Source: Chersky-299 sp963749535
GTDB taxonomy: Bacteria > Actinomycetota > Thermoleophilia > RBG-16-64-13
NCBI GenBank assembly: GCA_963749535.1
Contig: CAVVNF010000025.1
Span: 1 to 64,000 of the forward strand
DNA: 64,000 nt
Reading direction: 5' to 3'
Shown: positions 10,052-18,036 of the stretch, in pieces
Position numbering within the stretch: the first letter of the stretch is position 1
Layout: the number at the start of each line of letters is the position of its first letter
Position numbers and translations under genes: made by a program
The notes under the pieces: model-generated
Told to the model about the DNA's origin: nothing
The model's database searches: none
The model's input: the letters and a program-made list of their open reading frames with translations, nothing else

Positions 10052-11881
10052 TTACTGCCGTCCGCGTTCGGGTGACACCACACGTGGCTCGGGGGCCGCG
10101 TTCGCAATTGACTGGACAGGGCTCACTTGCGCCTTGGCGGGTTCGTGACCGTGGACCACGAGTGCCTCGGAGTGAACAAACCTGCCCCCTCGCAGCCACG
10201 ACGCCACCGCTGCCACCAGACACATGGCGGCGGCGAAGATGAGCACGTAGACGATGCCGTGCTTGAACGGTCCGCCGATGAGCGAGGGGAAGAACTCCTT
10301 GCTCACGAGTGCGTGCGCGTCCGCGGCCGGCAGGGCCGCGAGAACCTTTGGCCCGAGAAGTTGCTGCAGCGGGTTGAATCCCAAGAAGGCGGCGAAAAGG
10401 TAGCCGGTGGGCGGCAGGTGTGAGAGCTGGGTCGCCACCGGCACCGAGACGTGGTGGGCGCTCAGCCCAGCCAGCATGGCAGGGGGAACGTTCGCCGCGA
10501 GCCCGACCACCATGAGCGTGAAGAAGATGCCGATGGAGAGCGGCATACCCAGCATCTGGGCCGTAGCCCGCGTGCCTGAGGCCACGCCCCGATTCCGCGC
10601 TGGCACACTGTTCATGATCGCGGCTGTGTTGGGCGAGGCGAACATGCCGAAAGCTACGCCGTTTAGGAAGATGACGAGAGCAAAGAGCCAGTAGGCGAAA
10701 TTGGCCGGTAAGGTCATGAGGAGTAGGAAGCTTCCGGCGGCGACCACCATACCGGTGGTGGCGAACGGGCGCGCACCGTGCCGGTCGGAGAGGATGCCGG
10801 AGACGGGGCCGGCGGCTAGATACCCGAGGGTGAGCGGCACCATGTATATACCGGCCCATAGCGGGGTTCGCTCGAAACTGTAGCCATGGAGTGGCAGCCA
10901 GATCCCCTGCAGCCACATGATGAGCATGAACTGCATACCGCTGTTGGCGACCGAGGACAGGAGCACGGCGAGATTGCCGGCGGCAAAAGCGCGGATCTTG
11001 AAGAGCTTCAGGTCGACCATCGGCTCATTGACGCGGTTCTCGATCAAAAGGAACCCGACGAGCACGGCTACGCCCCCGGCAATGAGTGCCAGTACGAGGG
11101 GATTCGACCAGCCCATGTTCGAGCTGCCGTAAGGCTTGATGCCGTAGGTGACGCCGGTCAGAATCATGGCCAGTCCCGCGGCGAAGGTGACGTTACCCAG
11201 CCAGTCGATGCGCGTGCGGTGCCGCTCGCCGATCTCACGGAGTTGCCAGAACGACCATAGGATCACCCCTATGCCTATGGGCACGTTTACGGCAAAGACG
11301 AGCCGCCACTGGACGCTGGCCAGAACCCCGCCCAGAATAAGGCCGATAAACGAGCCGGCCAAAAGCGAGACGCCGTTGATGCCCAGAGCGAGGCCCCGCT
11401 GGTTGTGGGGGAAGGCGTCGGTGAGGATTGCCGCCGAGTTGGCCATCATCATGGCGCCTCCGGCCGCCTGCACCATGCGCAACACGATGATCTCCATGGC
11501 TCCGGCCGCTCCCGTACTCCACACCAGCGAGAGTGCGCCGGCGGCCAGCGTAAAGACGATCAGTCCGATCTTAAAGAGACGCACTCGGCCGTACATGTCA
11601 CCGATGCGTCCAGCGGTTACGACGAGGGCTGCCGAGACAAGTCCGTAGCCCATGAGGATCCAGAGCAGGTAGGTGAAGCTCCCCGGGTCGAGCGGATTGA
11701 CGTGTATGCCCCGAAAGACCGCGGGTAGCGCGATTAGTAGGCTGGTCGCGTTGATGACGGCCAGGAGCACCCCGAGCGTGGTGCAAGATAGAACGATCCA
11801 CTTATAGGCGACGCGGCGGGCAGGACCCGTGCTGCCGGTCACGGTCTGCGGCGCAAGTGCCGGCGGGCCGGGTGGCGTCAT
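10052..11881 (-). CDS. DHA2/EmrB-QacA-type MFS drug transporter
   Basis: Proton-coupled multidrug exporter of the 14-helix DHA2 subfamily. The ATG at 11881 overlaps the MarR stop (ATGA), so the two genes are co-translated. The first helix follows a short Pro-rich cytoplasmic start. Motif A is visible as GRIGDMYGRVRLFKIG, and the motif-C-like region is GISFIG-like around GVSLLAGSFIGLILGGVLAS. About 14 hydrophobic segments fill the roughly 609 residues, with a polar tail after the last helix. The frame is intact. The pairing with a MarR repressor implies induction by the drug or toxic metabolite it exports; the substrate is unknown. Confidence 0.9.
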   Translation of the reverse strand: MTPPGPPALAPQTVTGSTGPARRVAYKWIVLSCTTLGVLLAVINATSLLIALPAVFRGIHVNPLDPGSFTYLLWILMGYGLVSAALVVTAGRIGDMYGRVRLFKIGLIVFTLAAGALSLVWSTGAAGAMEIIVLRMVQAAGGAMMMANSAAILTDAFPHNQRGLALGINGVSLLAGSFIGLILGGVLASVQWRLVFAVNVPIGIGVILWSFWQLREIGERHRTRIDWLGNVTFAAGLAMILTGVTYGIKPYGSSNMGWSNPLVLALIAGGVAVLVGFLLIENRVNEPMVDLKLFKIRAFAAGNLAVLLSSVANSGMQFMLIMWLQGIWLPLHGYSFERTPLWAGIYMVPLTLGYLAAGPVSGILSDRHGARPFATTGMVVAAGSFLLLMTLPANFAYWLFALVIFLNGVAFGMFASPNTAAIMNSVPARNRGVASGTRATAQMLGMPLSIGIFFTLMVVGLAANVPPAMLAGLSAHHVSVPVATQLSHLPPTGYLFAAFLGFNPLQQLLGPKVLAALPAADAHALVSKEFFPSLIGGPFKHGIVYVLIFAAAMCLVAAVASWLRGGRFVHSEALVVHGHEPAKAQVSPVQSIANAAPEPRVVSPERGRQ

Positions 11882-12354
11882 GTGGCGGCCTCTTTGTTGA
11901 TAGTCTCTGCCTCGTGCTCGGGCGGGCGGGCTGCCCGGGCCAGTGCGCGAAGACCGCGGGCCAGCCCATCTAGCTCGGCATCGGTCAGCTCGGCCAGCCA
12001 CTCCTGGAGGATTTGCCCGTTTCCGTAGCGCAGTTCCCCGAGCAATGTCTCACCGGCGGAAGTCGAGCTAAGCAGCGCCCGGCGCCGATCGGCGGGGTCC
12101 TCGACCCGGGCCACCAGGCCCCGGCACACCAAATGGTCCGCGAGGATACTGGCGGTCGACTGACCGATCGAGAGCTCGCCGCCCAGCTCGCCGACTGTGA
12201 TCCCGGAATAGCGGCTCACGACGACCAAGGCCCGGAACTGCGCCATGGTGAGGTCCAGTCGGACCCACACCGGCATGTTGAGCTCTTGGAGGCTCACATA
12301 GATCGCGGCCATATCGCCGACGACTGCCTCGATCAGCGGCTCACTGTGTGGCAT
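11878..12354 (-). CDS. MarR-family transcriptional regulator
   Basis: Winged-helix dimeric regulator of about 158 residues. ATG 12354 is preferred over an upstream GTG because AAGGAGG sits just before it. The DNA-binding core reads TVGELGGELSIGQSTASILADHLV, of which the helix SIGQSTASILADHL is the recognition helix, followed by the wing RVEDPADRRRALL with the conserved D-x-R-D/R-R motif. N- and C-terminal helices form the dimer interface. It is the first gene of a two-gene operon with the MFS exporter, and a palindrome lies about 110 bases upstream, so autoregulated repression of the pair is the natural model. Confidence 0.9.
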   Translation of the reverse strand: MPHSEPLIEAVVGDMAAIYVSLQELNMPVWVRLDLTMAQFRALVVVSRYSGITVGELGGELSIGQSTASILADHLVCRGLVARVEDPADRRRALLSSTSAGETLLGELRYGNGQILQEWLAELTDAELDGLARGLRALARAARPPEHEAETINKEAAT

Positions 12355-12462
12355 GGCCCTCCTTTGAGTCGATAGAAAGTGGAACCAGGACGTACTCTTG
12401 CGAAGAGGCGCCACCATCGATTTCGCGGCATCGCTAGCAGTTTAGCAAACGTATCCGGCTAC

Positions 12463-12475
12463 TCAATCTAATTGA
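12463..12475. promoter_or_regulatory. Candidate MarR operator (TCAAT-N3-ATTGA)
   Basis: A perfect inverted repeat TCAAT-CTA-ATTGA, nested in CAATCTAATTGATTG, lies in an AT-rich stretch upstream of the MarR start at 12354. Its size and symmetry fit MarR-type operators. No binding site is known for this regulator, so the assignment is inferred from position and symmetry. Confidence 0.4.
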
Positions 12476-12698
12476 TTGTGACGATATAATCAGCTCCTTC
12501 CTTGAGGGGCGAGAAGAGATGGCCATCCCTCAAGCGAGCTTGTCGGAAGGCAGCTGGTCCGCCACCGAAGTCTTCACGGCCGCACGAGGGTCACGCCAAA
12601 CTGGTTCTTTTTCTTCCGGCATCGATGTCTATTCCAGAGCTGGGTGCAGGGCGGGAAAATCCCAAGAGCGGGAACCGCCTTCGGGAAGAACTTCGTGA

Positions 12699-13388
12699 TT
12701 ACTCGGACTTCTCGGGTGTCTGCGCACCCGCAACCCGGCATGCCGAATCCTCCTCGGCCTGGGCGGGCTTCTCCGGCGGGTGGAAGTGAGCCCACGCGTG
12801 CCTGACCAAGAACAGGGTGAGCGCCAGGCCAAACGACCCGGCCAGGACATAGAGCAAGACCCGTGTTATCTGGCCCGGTCCATTGGCGAGATGACCCCCA
12901 AGAAAGTAGGAAACGCTAGCCCACAAGCCCACCCAAAGGATGGCTCCGGTAAGGTTGTAGACTAGGAACTTCAGCCAATGAGTTCGCAAAGAGCCGGCGA
13001 TGATCCCGTTGAGCTGCCTCAGGATGTCAAAGAAGCGGGCGAAGACGATCACCCATCCGCCAAACCGCTGAAAAGTGCGCTCTGCCCGGTCCACGCGAGA
13101 CGGTGGCAGTAGAGAGTGACCGCGGATGCGAAGACGGCACCCGAGACGGGTGATCAGTGCCCGGCCGCCGTACAATCCAATGAGGAAGCCGACGTTATCT
13201 CCCAAGACGGCCGCAACCACCGCTACGAGTGCTACCAGCAGGATATTCAGATGGCCCTGGCTGGCAGTGATACCCGCGAAGATCAAGACGGTCTCTCCGG
13301 GAAATGGCAAACCGAAGTCCTCGAAGAAGATAGCGGCCGCCACACCTATGTATCCCCAGTGCTCGAAGATCTTCATCAATGTGTTCAT
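12699..13388 (-). CDS. DedA/SNARE-associated family membrane protein
   Basis: A 229-residue polytopic inner-membrane protein of the DedA (VTT domain) family, whose members act as lipid scramblases/flippases (for example for undecaprenyl phosphate) and affect envelope homeostasis. Visible family marks: FFEDFGLPFPGET at the start, GDNVGFLIGLYGGR in the re-entrant region, and FARFFDILRQLNGIIAG with the conserved Arg and Gly residues. The C-terminal tail is soluble and Glu/Ala-rich. The ATG at 13388 is used. The frame is intact and it stands alone, with about 280 bases of non-coding sequence downstream before the MarR promoter region. Confidence 0.88.
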   Translation of the reverse strand: MNTLMKIFEHWGYIGVAAAIFFEDFGLPFPGETVLIFAGITASQGHLNILLVALVAVVAAVLGDNVGFLIGLYGGRALITRLGCRLRIRGHSLLPPSRVDRAERTFQRFGGWVIVFARFFDILRQLNGIIAGSLRTHWLKFLVYNLTGAILWVGLWASVSYFLGGHLANGPGQITRVLLYVLAGSFGLALTLFLVRHAWAHFHPPEKPAQAEEDSACRVAGAQTPEKSE

Positions 13389-13429
13389 TGCATTAGTCTA
13401 ACCGAGCGGGAAAAGTAGTAGCCCCGGCT

Positions 13430-13831
13430 TCAAAAAGGGTGCCCGCATTCACCAGCCAAGCCAACGCGCCCGCTCTGGGCGGAATCATCATTGGGATATG
13501 GTGCTCGGGTGCCCCCTACCGACTCGGCATGAGGCCAGTCGAGCCCGTCGAAGTAGTGTTCGCACTGGTTGCAGTAGTAGTCTACCAGGTGGCCATTAGG
13601 CAAAAGCCGTATCTTGGTGATGCCTCCGGCAAGGTGGTTGCTACGGCCGACAAGACCGGTGGAGACCTCAGCTCTGTCGGCTGAGTTGCGCAATGGACAA
13701 GCCGGCAATTCCATTGCGTCCCAACGGTGGACAATCTCCCGAAAGCCCTCATGCTGGGCCTCAACCGCGTCCATCCATTCTTCGTCTACCTTCAGCATCG
13801 AATCCGCCTTTTGCTTCCTGTCTCGGGCCAC
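13430..13831 (-). CDS. Hypothetical protein with a CxxC zinc-binding-like motif
   Basis: About 133 residues from GTG 13831, or 122 from the ATG at 13798 (MLKVDEEWMDAVEAQ). The N-terminal third is acidic and helical; the centre contains YYCNQCEHYFDGLDW, a possible half zinc site. No further Cys pair is clear and I cannot name a family. It is read in the same direction as the damaged gene upstream (13884-14323), and the two may have been an operon. Confidence 0.45.
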   Translation of the reverse strand: MARDRKQKADSMLKVDEEWMDAVEAQHEGFREIVHRWDAMELPACPLRNSADRAEVSTGLVGRSNHLAGGITKIRLLPNGHLVDYYCNQCEHYFDGLDWPHAESVGGTRAPYPNDDSAQSGRVGLAGECGHPF

Positions 13832-13883
13832 CCGGTACCAAACCTTGTCTCGTTCGCCTCCGACAACTCGTTGCTTTCGCCTG

Positions 13884-14323
13884 TCACTCCCGCGGCTGCT
13901 GCAACTTGATGATCCAGGGGTGGTGGCCCGAGGAGCGCGCTGTCCACTCGTCTATGTTCTCTTTCCATTCGGCGACCACCGGCTGCTCGTTGCCTCGCTA
14001 GTGGCGCGGAGCGCTCGCGCTACTGCTTAAGGAAGACTGACAAGCAATCGGTCTCGCCGAACGGGCCGAACGTCTTGTCTAAAGATTCGTTCACCCAGCG
14101 TTCGGAGGACACCGACGCGAGACATCATCTTACCGGTGATGAAGTAGCCCAGACGGTTGCGCCCTCGCGATGACAGATCTCTGGTCGCTTGTCCAGCACG
14201 TCCAGGGCCGCGGCCACCGCCGTCTTAGAGAACTCACTCCACCTTTGAGTGCGCCCGCGCGCCTGCCCCGTGGCCCACACCCTCTCAATGGCTGCAGCCT
14301 CCAGAAAAGCCGGGGCGGTTCAC
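13884..14323 (-). pseudogene. Decayed or frameshifted hypothetical gene next to attL
   Basis: Not one open frame, but three minus-strand segments look coding. From about 14319 a frame reads WATGQARGRTQRWSEFSK and then LDVLDKRPEICHRE, stopping at 14125. A second frame reads RNRLGYFITGKMMSRV and RTLGERIFRQD. A third ends at 13884 with VAEWKENIDEWTARSSG and WIIKLQQPRE. Stops and frame changes separate them, with possible losses near 14150 and 14000. The family is not recognised. It lies on the chromosomal side of the island's left end. It could be a dead gene or one hit by several indel errors. Confidence 0.4.
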
Positions 14324-14356
14324 TGGAGAGTTGTCGCCGATACGTGCGGGCCGAAT

Positions 14357-14400
14357 AAAGCCGGCAAAGGGACTTGAACCCCCAACCTGCTGATTACAAA
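14357..14400. repeat. attL: 44-bp copy of the tRNA-Thr 3' half
   Basis: This stretch is identical over 44 bases to 28789-28832, which covers the anticodon loop to the 3' end of the intact tRNA-Thr gene plus three flanking bases. Identity ends abruptly on both sides (T/G at 14356 versus 28788, G/T at 14401 versus 28833). The two copies are in direct orientation, as produced by integrase-mediated insertion into a tRNA gene. Confidence 0.88.
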
Positions 14401-14592
14401 GCATGCCATCTGCGGGGAAAACTCGGCATCTCTTGGCAAGTGTGAGCAGCATTGTGAGCACGGTGTAAGCGGCTGACGGTGACCAGAGTGGCCGCGATGA
14501 ACCTCCACCGCTGCGAGTCTTAACTACACCACCCGCATCTACCGTAGGGTCATCGAACTCCCCTGCGGGCGGCGCAAGAAGGTGAAGGAACC

Positions 14593-15330
14593 ATGATCAA
14601 CTGGTTCCCCCTCCCCCGCAGCCTCATGGAAAGTCCCGGCTTCATTCTTTGCACCCCTGCGGAGAAGCTGCTCCTTCTGCACTTGGCCAGTGAACTCAAC
14701 CTGCGAGGCCCGTTCTACAAAGCCGACCTCGAGACGGCGGTCACCCTGGGGATAAGCGAGGACAAGGTGCGCCGGGCGAGACGCTCCTTCATGCGCCTCG
14801 GGTGGATACAAGTAGTGCCGGGCTTCAGATCTCGGGGTCGGCACCTGGCCACGCGGTACCTGGCGGTACCAGGAGCCGAGCGAAAAGACGATGACTTCTG
14901 GGCTCCACTTCATCGCTATGCCTTCGAGGCTCTCCTTAGCCATGTGCGCAAACGACTGCTCACCCACGCCGATCTGGTCGTTTACGTTTACGTGAATTAC
15001 TTACGCGCGCGATGTCAAGGCGAGCGTGAGGACTTCTTCGTGACCAAGCGAGAGCTGCGCGACATCACCGGGCTGGCAAATGCCACAACCTGCGTAGAAC
15101 ATCTCTACCGCGCCTTCACGTTCGCCGGGGGCGCCCACCTCTTGGAGACGCGGGACGAGTACCACCGGCTTCGCTTCACCAAATGGGCGACGTTCGAGGA
15201 CCTGAGCGAGGGCGGCAACAACGCTCAGCAGGCCGCGCGCTATAGGGCTGAGATCGCCGCGGCGGTCAAGGAGATACGCCATCCGACCCCCAAGCGCTCG
15301 GCCCCACGCAGGGCGGCGCGCCATGTCTAG
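14593..15330 (+). CDS. Phage-type replication initiator / helix-turn-helix protein (left module)
   Basis: A 245-residue basic protein with a well-placed GAAGGTGAAGGAACC before ATG 14593. The N-terminal part reads LCTPAEKLLLLHLASELN and then VTLGISEDKVRRARRSFMRL, a winged-helix pattern like that of phage replisome-organiser/initiator proteins. The C-terminal half has a second helical domain (VTKRELRDITGLANATT) and a basic tail. The stop overlaps the start of the next gene, and 27-bp direct repeats follow within 35 bases, which supports a role in origin binding. The exact family is not certain. Confidence 0.6.
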   Translation: MINWFPLPRSLMESPGFILCTPAEKLLLLHLASELNLRGPFYKADLETAVTLGISEDKVRRARRSFMRLGWIQVVPGFRSRGRHLATRYLAVPGAERKDDDFWAPLHRYAFEALLSHVRKRLLTHADLVVYVYVNYLRARCQGEREDFFVTKRELRDITGLANATTCVEHLYRAFTFAGGAHLLETRDEYHRLRFTKWATFEDLSEGGNNAQQAARYRAEIAAAVKEIRHPTPKRSAPRRAARHV

Positions 15331-15799
15331 CATTGCCCCGGTTATACACCGAGAAGGCCACGGCGTAGGTGGTTCGCGTAGGTGGGAGGCCGTAGATGGT
15401 TCGCGTAAGTGGGACGCGGTACGTGGTTGGAAATCCGCGCATATCTCTCGGTCTTATCCCACCCACCTAAGAAGAAGATCTAATGAATTAGAAGAGGCAC
15501 TCTTGTCGAGTTTGCACGCAAACTCGCCCGCCTTATCTTTGCGGGAAGATAAAGGCGCCCGGTTCTTGCCTCCGAGCGCCTTCGAGAAAAGAACAGTGGC
15601 CAGAGACTTAACGGCTGACTCGAATGATGAGTCCACAGTCTTCAGGTCCTCATGCAATCCCATCGTACTCGGGATCCCGTCAGGTCTTCGTAAGCTTTTG
15701 AACGCGTACGAAAGCGGCCGCCCAGCGTTCCCATTCCTTGCGTCTTGTCCGCATCGGCAGCACTCCCGCTCCTCGAACCACAGGAGATGCCCAGCATGA
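15323..15799 (+). CDS. Hypothetical protein with 9-residue repeats, between replication and ParB genes
   Basis: 158 residues. It is supported by junctions rather than homology: ATG 15323 overlaps the replication gene's stop, and its TGA (15797-15799) overlaps the ATG of the ParB/methyltransferase gene. The N-terminal part translates the 27-bp DNA repeats as GSRRWEAVD / GSRKWDAVR. The rest is polar with a helical stretch (LEEALLSSLHANSPALSLRE). No domain is recognised. A frame-shifted extension of the upstream replication gene is an alternative reading. Confidence 0.45.
   Translation: MSSIAPVIHREGHGVGGSRRWEAVDGSRKWDAVRGWKSAHISRSYPTHLRRRSNELEEALLSSLHANSPALSLREDKGARFLPPSAFEKRTVARDLTADSNDESTVFRSSCNPIVLGIPSGLRKLLNAYESGRPAFPFLASCPHRQHSRSSNHRRCPA
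15365..15431 (+). repeat. Iteron-like 27-bp direct repeats (candidate origin, left module)
   Basis: Copies start at 15365 and 15392, with a partial third at 15419, an exact 27-base period. The shared core is GTAG-TGGTTCGCGTA-GTGGGA. They lie immediately downstream of a replication-initiator-like gene and inside the next coding frame. Direct repeats so placed are typical initiator-binding iterons of phage and plasmid origins. Confidence 0.5.
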
Positions 15800-16380
15800 A
15801 TACCGCGCCCTCTCCGATCGCCATCGAGATACTCGCCATCGATGAACTCAAACCTGACCCCGCTAACCCCCGCCACATCCCCCAAGCTGAGCTTGAAGCC
15901 TTGACGAGAAGCATCGAGGAGTTCGGACTCATCGACCCCATCATCGCCAGGAAAGAAGACCGGACGGTGATCGGCGGGCACCAGAGGCTTTTGGCAGCCC
16001 GCAAGCTGGGTCTCAAGATCGTGCCGGTGATCTTCCTCGACATCTCCAAGGAGAGAGCCCAACTCCTGAACGTAGCCCTCAACAAGATCAGCGGCGATTT
16101 CGACCAGGAGTTGCTCACCAGATTGCTCGCCGACCTTTCTGAGACACCCGACCTGGACCTCACCCTCTCCGGTTTCGACGACACGGAGATCAAACAACTC
16201 CTCAAGGGTCTGGACGCTCGAGAGAAGCGTGATCGGCCGGAGACATTCGACCTGGATGCCGCCCTTCGCGCGGCCTACGAGAACCCCCGGGCCTCACTCG
16301 GCGACCTGTCCCAACTAGGTGAACACCGGGTCCTCTGCGGAGACGCGACAAAGAGCGAGGACGTCGACCGACTGATGAGT
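15796..16380 (+). pseudogene. ParB-domain/DNA methyltransferase fusion, truncated before the catalytic domain
   Basis: ATG 15796 is preceded by CAGGAGA and overlaps the upstream stop. The ParB-like nuclease domain is complete: PDPANPRHIP, EEFGLIDPIIA, VIGGHQRLLAARKLG, FLDISKERAQLLNVALN. It then reads GEHRVLCGDATKSEDVDRLM, the usual entry into an N4/N6 methyltransferase domain (compare 24061-25292), and homology stops near 16380. The frame runs on to 16512 as nonsense antisense to a different gene. Such fusions occur widely in actinobacterial phages and islands. The loss of the catalytic domain means a methyltransferase activity cannot be expected. Confidence 0.7.
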
Positions 16381-16764
16381 GGGTCCAAGGGCCCCCGGCG
16401 CTCCCGCCGCCGTACCGGCCGCCGCGGAGCTGAGTTCGGCGTCCACCGACACGCGCTCACCCGGGGTAAAGGGCTTCGCCGCCACGAAGGCCGTGCCGCG
16501 ACTATCAGGTAGTGCGCTCAGCCGGCCGCTATGCTGGCCGCTGAGCGCACCCTCGACCGTGACCGTCTTTAAGTCCGAGGGCGCAAGCGCGGGAAAGCTG
16601 ATCTGTGACTCCGGCGAGGCATCGGGGGTGCCCGGGAATGGCAACACGTTAAGGGTGGTAGCCGCCGCCGGCGAGTTGCTGCCCGAGCTGAAGGCCAAGG
16701 TTAGGCCGACGGCCAGCGCGCCGACCACTACAACGCCCAAGGCGATCAACAGGGCCCGCCTCAT
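16380..16764 (-). pseudogene. N-terminal fragment of an arylsulfotransferase (ASST)-like secreted protein
   Basis: From ATG 16764 the protein has a membrane/signal segment (RRALLIALGVVVVGALAVG) and then a conserved N-terminal block with GTPDASPESQISFPAL, SGQHSGRLSALPDS and AKPFTPGERVSV. This is the pattern I associate with the start of actinobacterial arylsulfotransferase-like proteins. It ends after GAPGALGPT at the junction near 16380, where the truncated methyltransferase gene begins on the other strand. The beta-propeller body is missing. The identification rests on recalled family patterns and is moderately secure. Confidence 0.5.
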
Positions 16765-17457
16765 GAGCGCCCTGTGGGCAGCAAGCTCCGTCCCTCGCCT
16801 ACACGAGGATCAAGGATAGTGCTGCCGTCACGATGGAGACGGGCCGGAGGTGTGTGGAGACTGGGACAAGTGGGCGTGGCGGGAACCACTTCGGCACGCT
16901 CCTTCTGTGCGAGAGCCCTGGCCTCGACGGCAAGCAGGACCAGCCCAGCACTACGCCTTTCCCACCCTCCACTGCTTCGCACCTGCGCACCGCTCTTTTC
17001 GCACCCATAGACTGGGATAAGCCAACTCGGACTACCCTATCTGGGTGGGCATAAGTTCCGCGTTAGGAAACACTCCGCTGGGGATGGGGTTCGCTTGACG
17101 ATCTGCGCCTCTTGCTAGGGTGGCTTTCACATCTTCGCCATCGACTTGACGGACTTCGCCTTGAAGAAAGCGGCGCATATAGCGTGGGAATAGGTTTCAT
17201 AACACTCGCCTGGACCGGGGCCAATGAGCTCCTATTGTCATGCTTCTGCGAGCACGAGCAAGTTGACCTCGCATTGATGCGAGCGAGCGGTCGCAAGATC
17301 GCTTAGCTCCATGACCAAAGACGGCGAGGACTGGAACCACTAGGGTGCGAAGCCTTGATGAAACGCCTGCTTCTTCACCAAGGCGGCATCGGGGCTGAGA
17401 ACCCTTAAGTTGCCGGCGCTCGCTTGGCCGCTTAAGCCGGGTGCGCTTTGTTCCGGA
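16765..17457. other. Intergenic stretch, no convincing gene
   Basis: Only short frames occur here. The longest plausible one (plus strand, 17112-17306) has no ribosome site and no recognisable motif. The left part (16765-17050) presumably holds the promoter of the ASST-like fragment. I see no RNA gene, terminator or repeat. Confidence 0.5.
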
Positions 17458-17895
17458 CTACTCAGCGGGATAGACGGTGGTGGACCAGCCGAGATAGTCG
17501 AAGATCCCTTTGGCGGCCGCCGCATCCACGTAGGGTTGGTAGGTGGAGTCCACGTCGGTGAAATGAGAAGAACCTATCGAGGCGGCTGCCAGGGGAACCC
17601 CCTGCCAGATGACGAGGATCATGGTGGCTTGACCGCGCTTCAGCACCTGGTCGGGGCCGAGGGTACCATTGGCGAAGCCAGAGATCACTTTCGCACCAGC
17701 CAGATAGACGATGGCATCGTGAGCCGGGTTGCTCGCGGGGACGTTCGGGAAAGACGGCGGCTCGGCGGTTTGTGCTTGTACCGTGCCCGGCAGAATAACG
17801 AAGAGACAGGCTGCGAGAAGGACGGCGACTAGGTAGAGCGCCAGGGAGATTAGGGCTGCAGTCTCACGTCGTCCGCTGAACACCTGTCTCGTCAT
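17458..17895 (-). CDS. Secreted S-layer homology (SLH) domain protein, short
   Basis: From ATG 17895 about 145 residues: a hydrophobic leader (ISLALYLVAVLLAACLFVIL) ending VQAQT, then an SLH repeat (FPNVPASNPAHDAIVYLAGA, VISGFANGTLGPDQVLKRGQ) and the beginning of a second (FTDVDSTYQPYVDAAAAKGI). SLH domains bind pyruvylated wall polymers. Normally three occur; this protein ends in the second, so it is either a short variant or truncated at the 3' end. It lies downstream of the L,D-transpeptidase copy 2 on the same strand, suggesting an envelope cassette carried by the island. Confidence 0.65.
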   Translation of the reverse strand: MTRQVFSGRRETAALISLALYLVAVLLAACLFVILPGTVQAQTAEPPSFPNVPASNPAHDAIVYLAGAKVISGFANGTLGPDQVLKRGQATMILVIWQGVPLAAASIGSSHFTDVDSTYQPYVDAAAAKGIFDYLGWSTTVYPAE

Positions 17896-18036
17896 CTTGG
17901 CTAGCGCGCCGCTCTTTCGAGCATGCGCGAGCCGGGGAGATGGCAGCACGCCTGGGACGCCGCACCCCGTGCAATGCCGGGATTCGGTGGGCTTATGCGC
18001 CGTCACCCCTGGCGGGTTGAAGTCGCAAGGTGGCTT

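Noticed and set aside
15454..16197. Minus-strand frame of 247 codons opposite the ParB gene
   Set aside because: The plus strand has a complete ParB domain with a ribosome site here, so this is a shadow.
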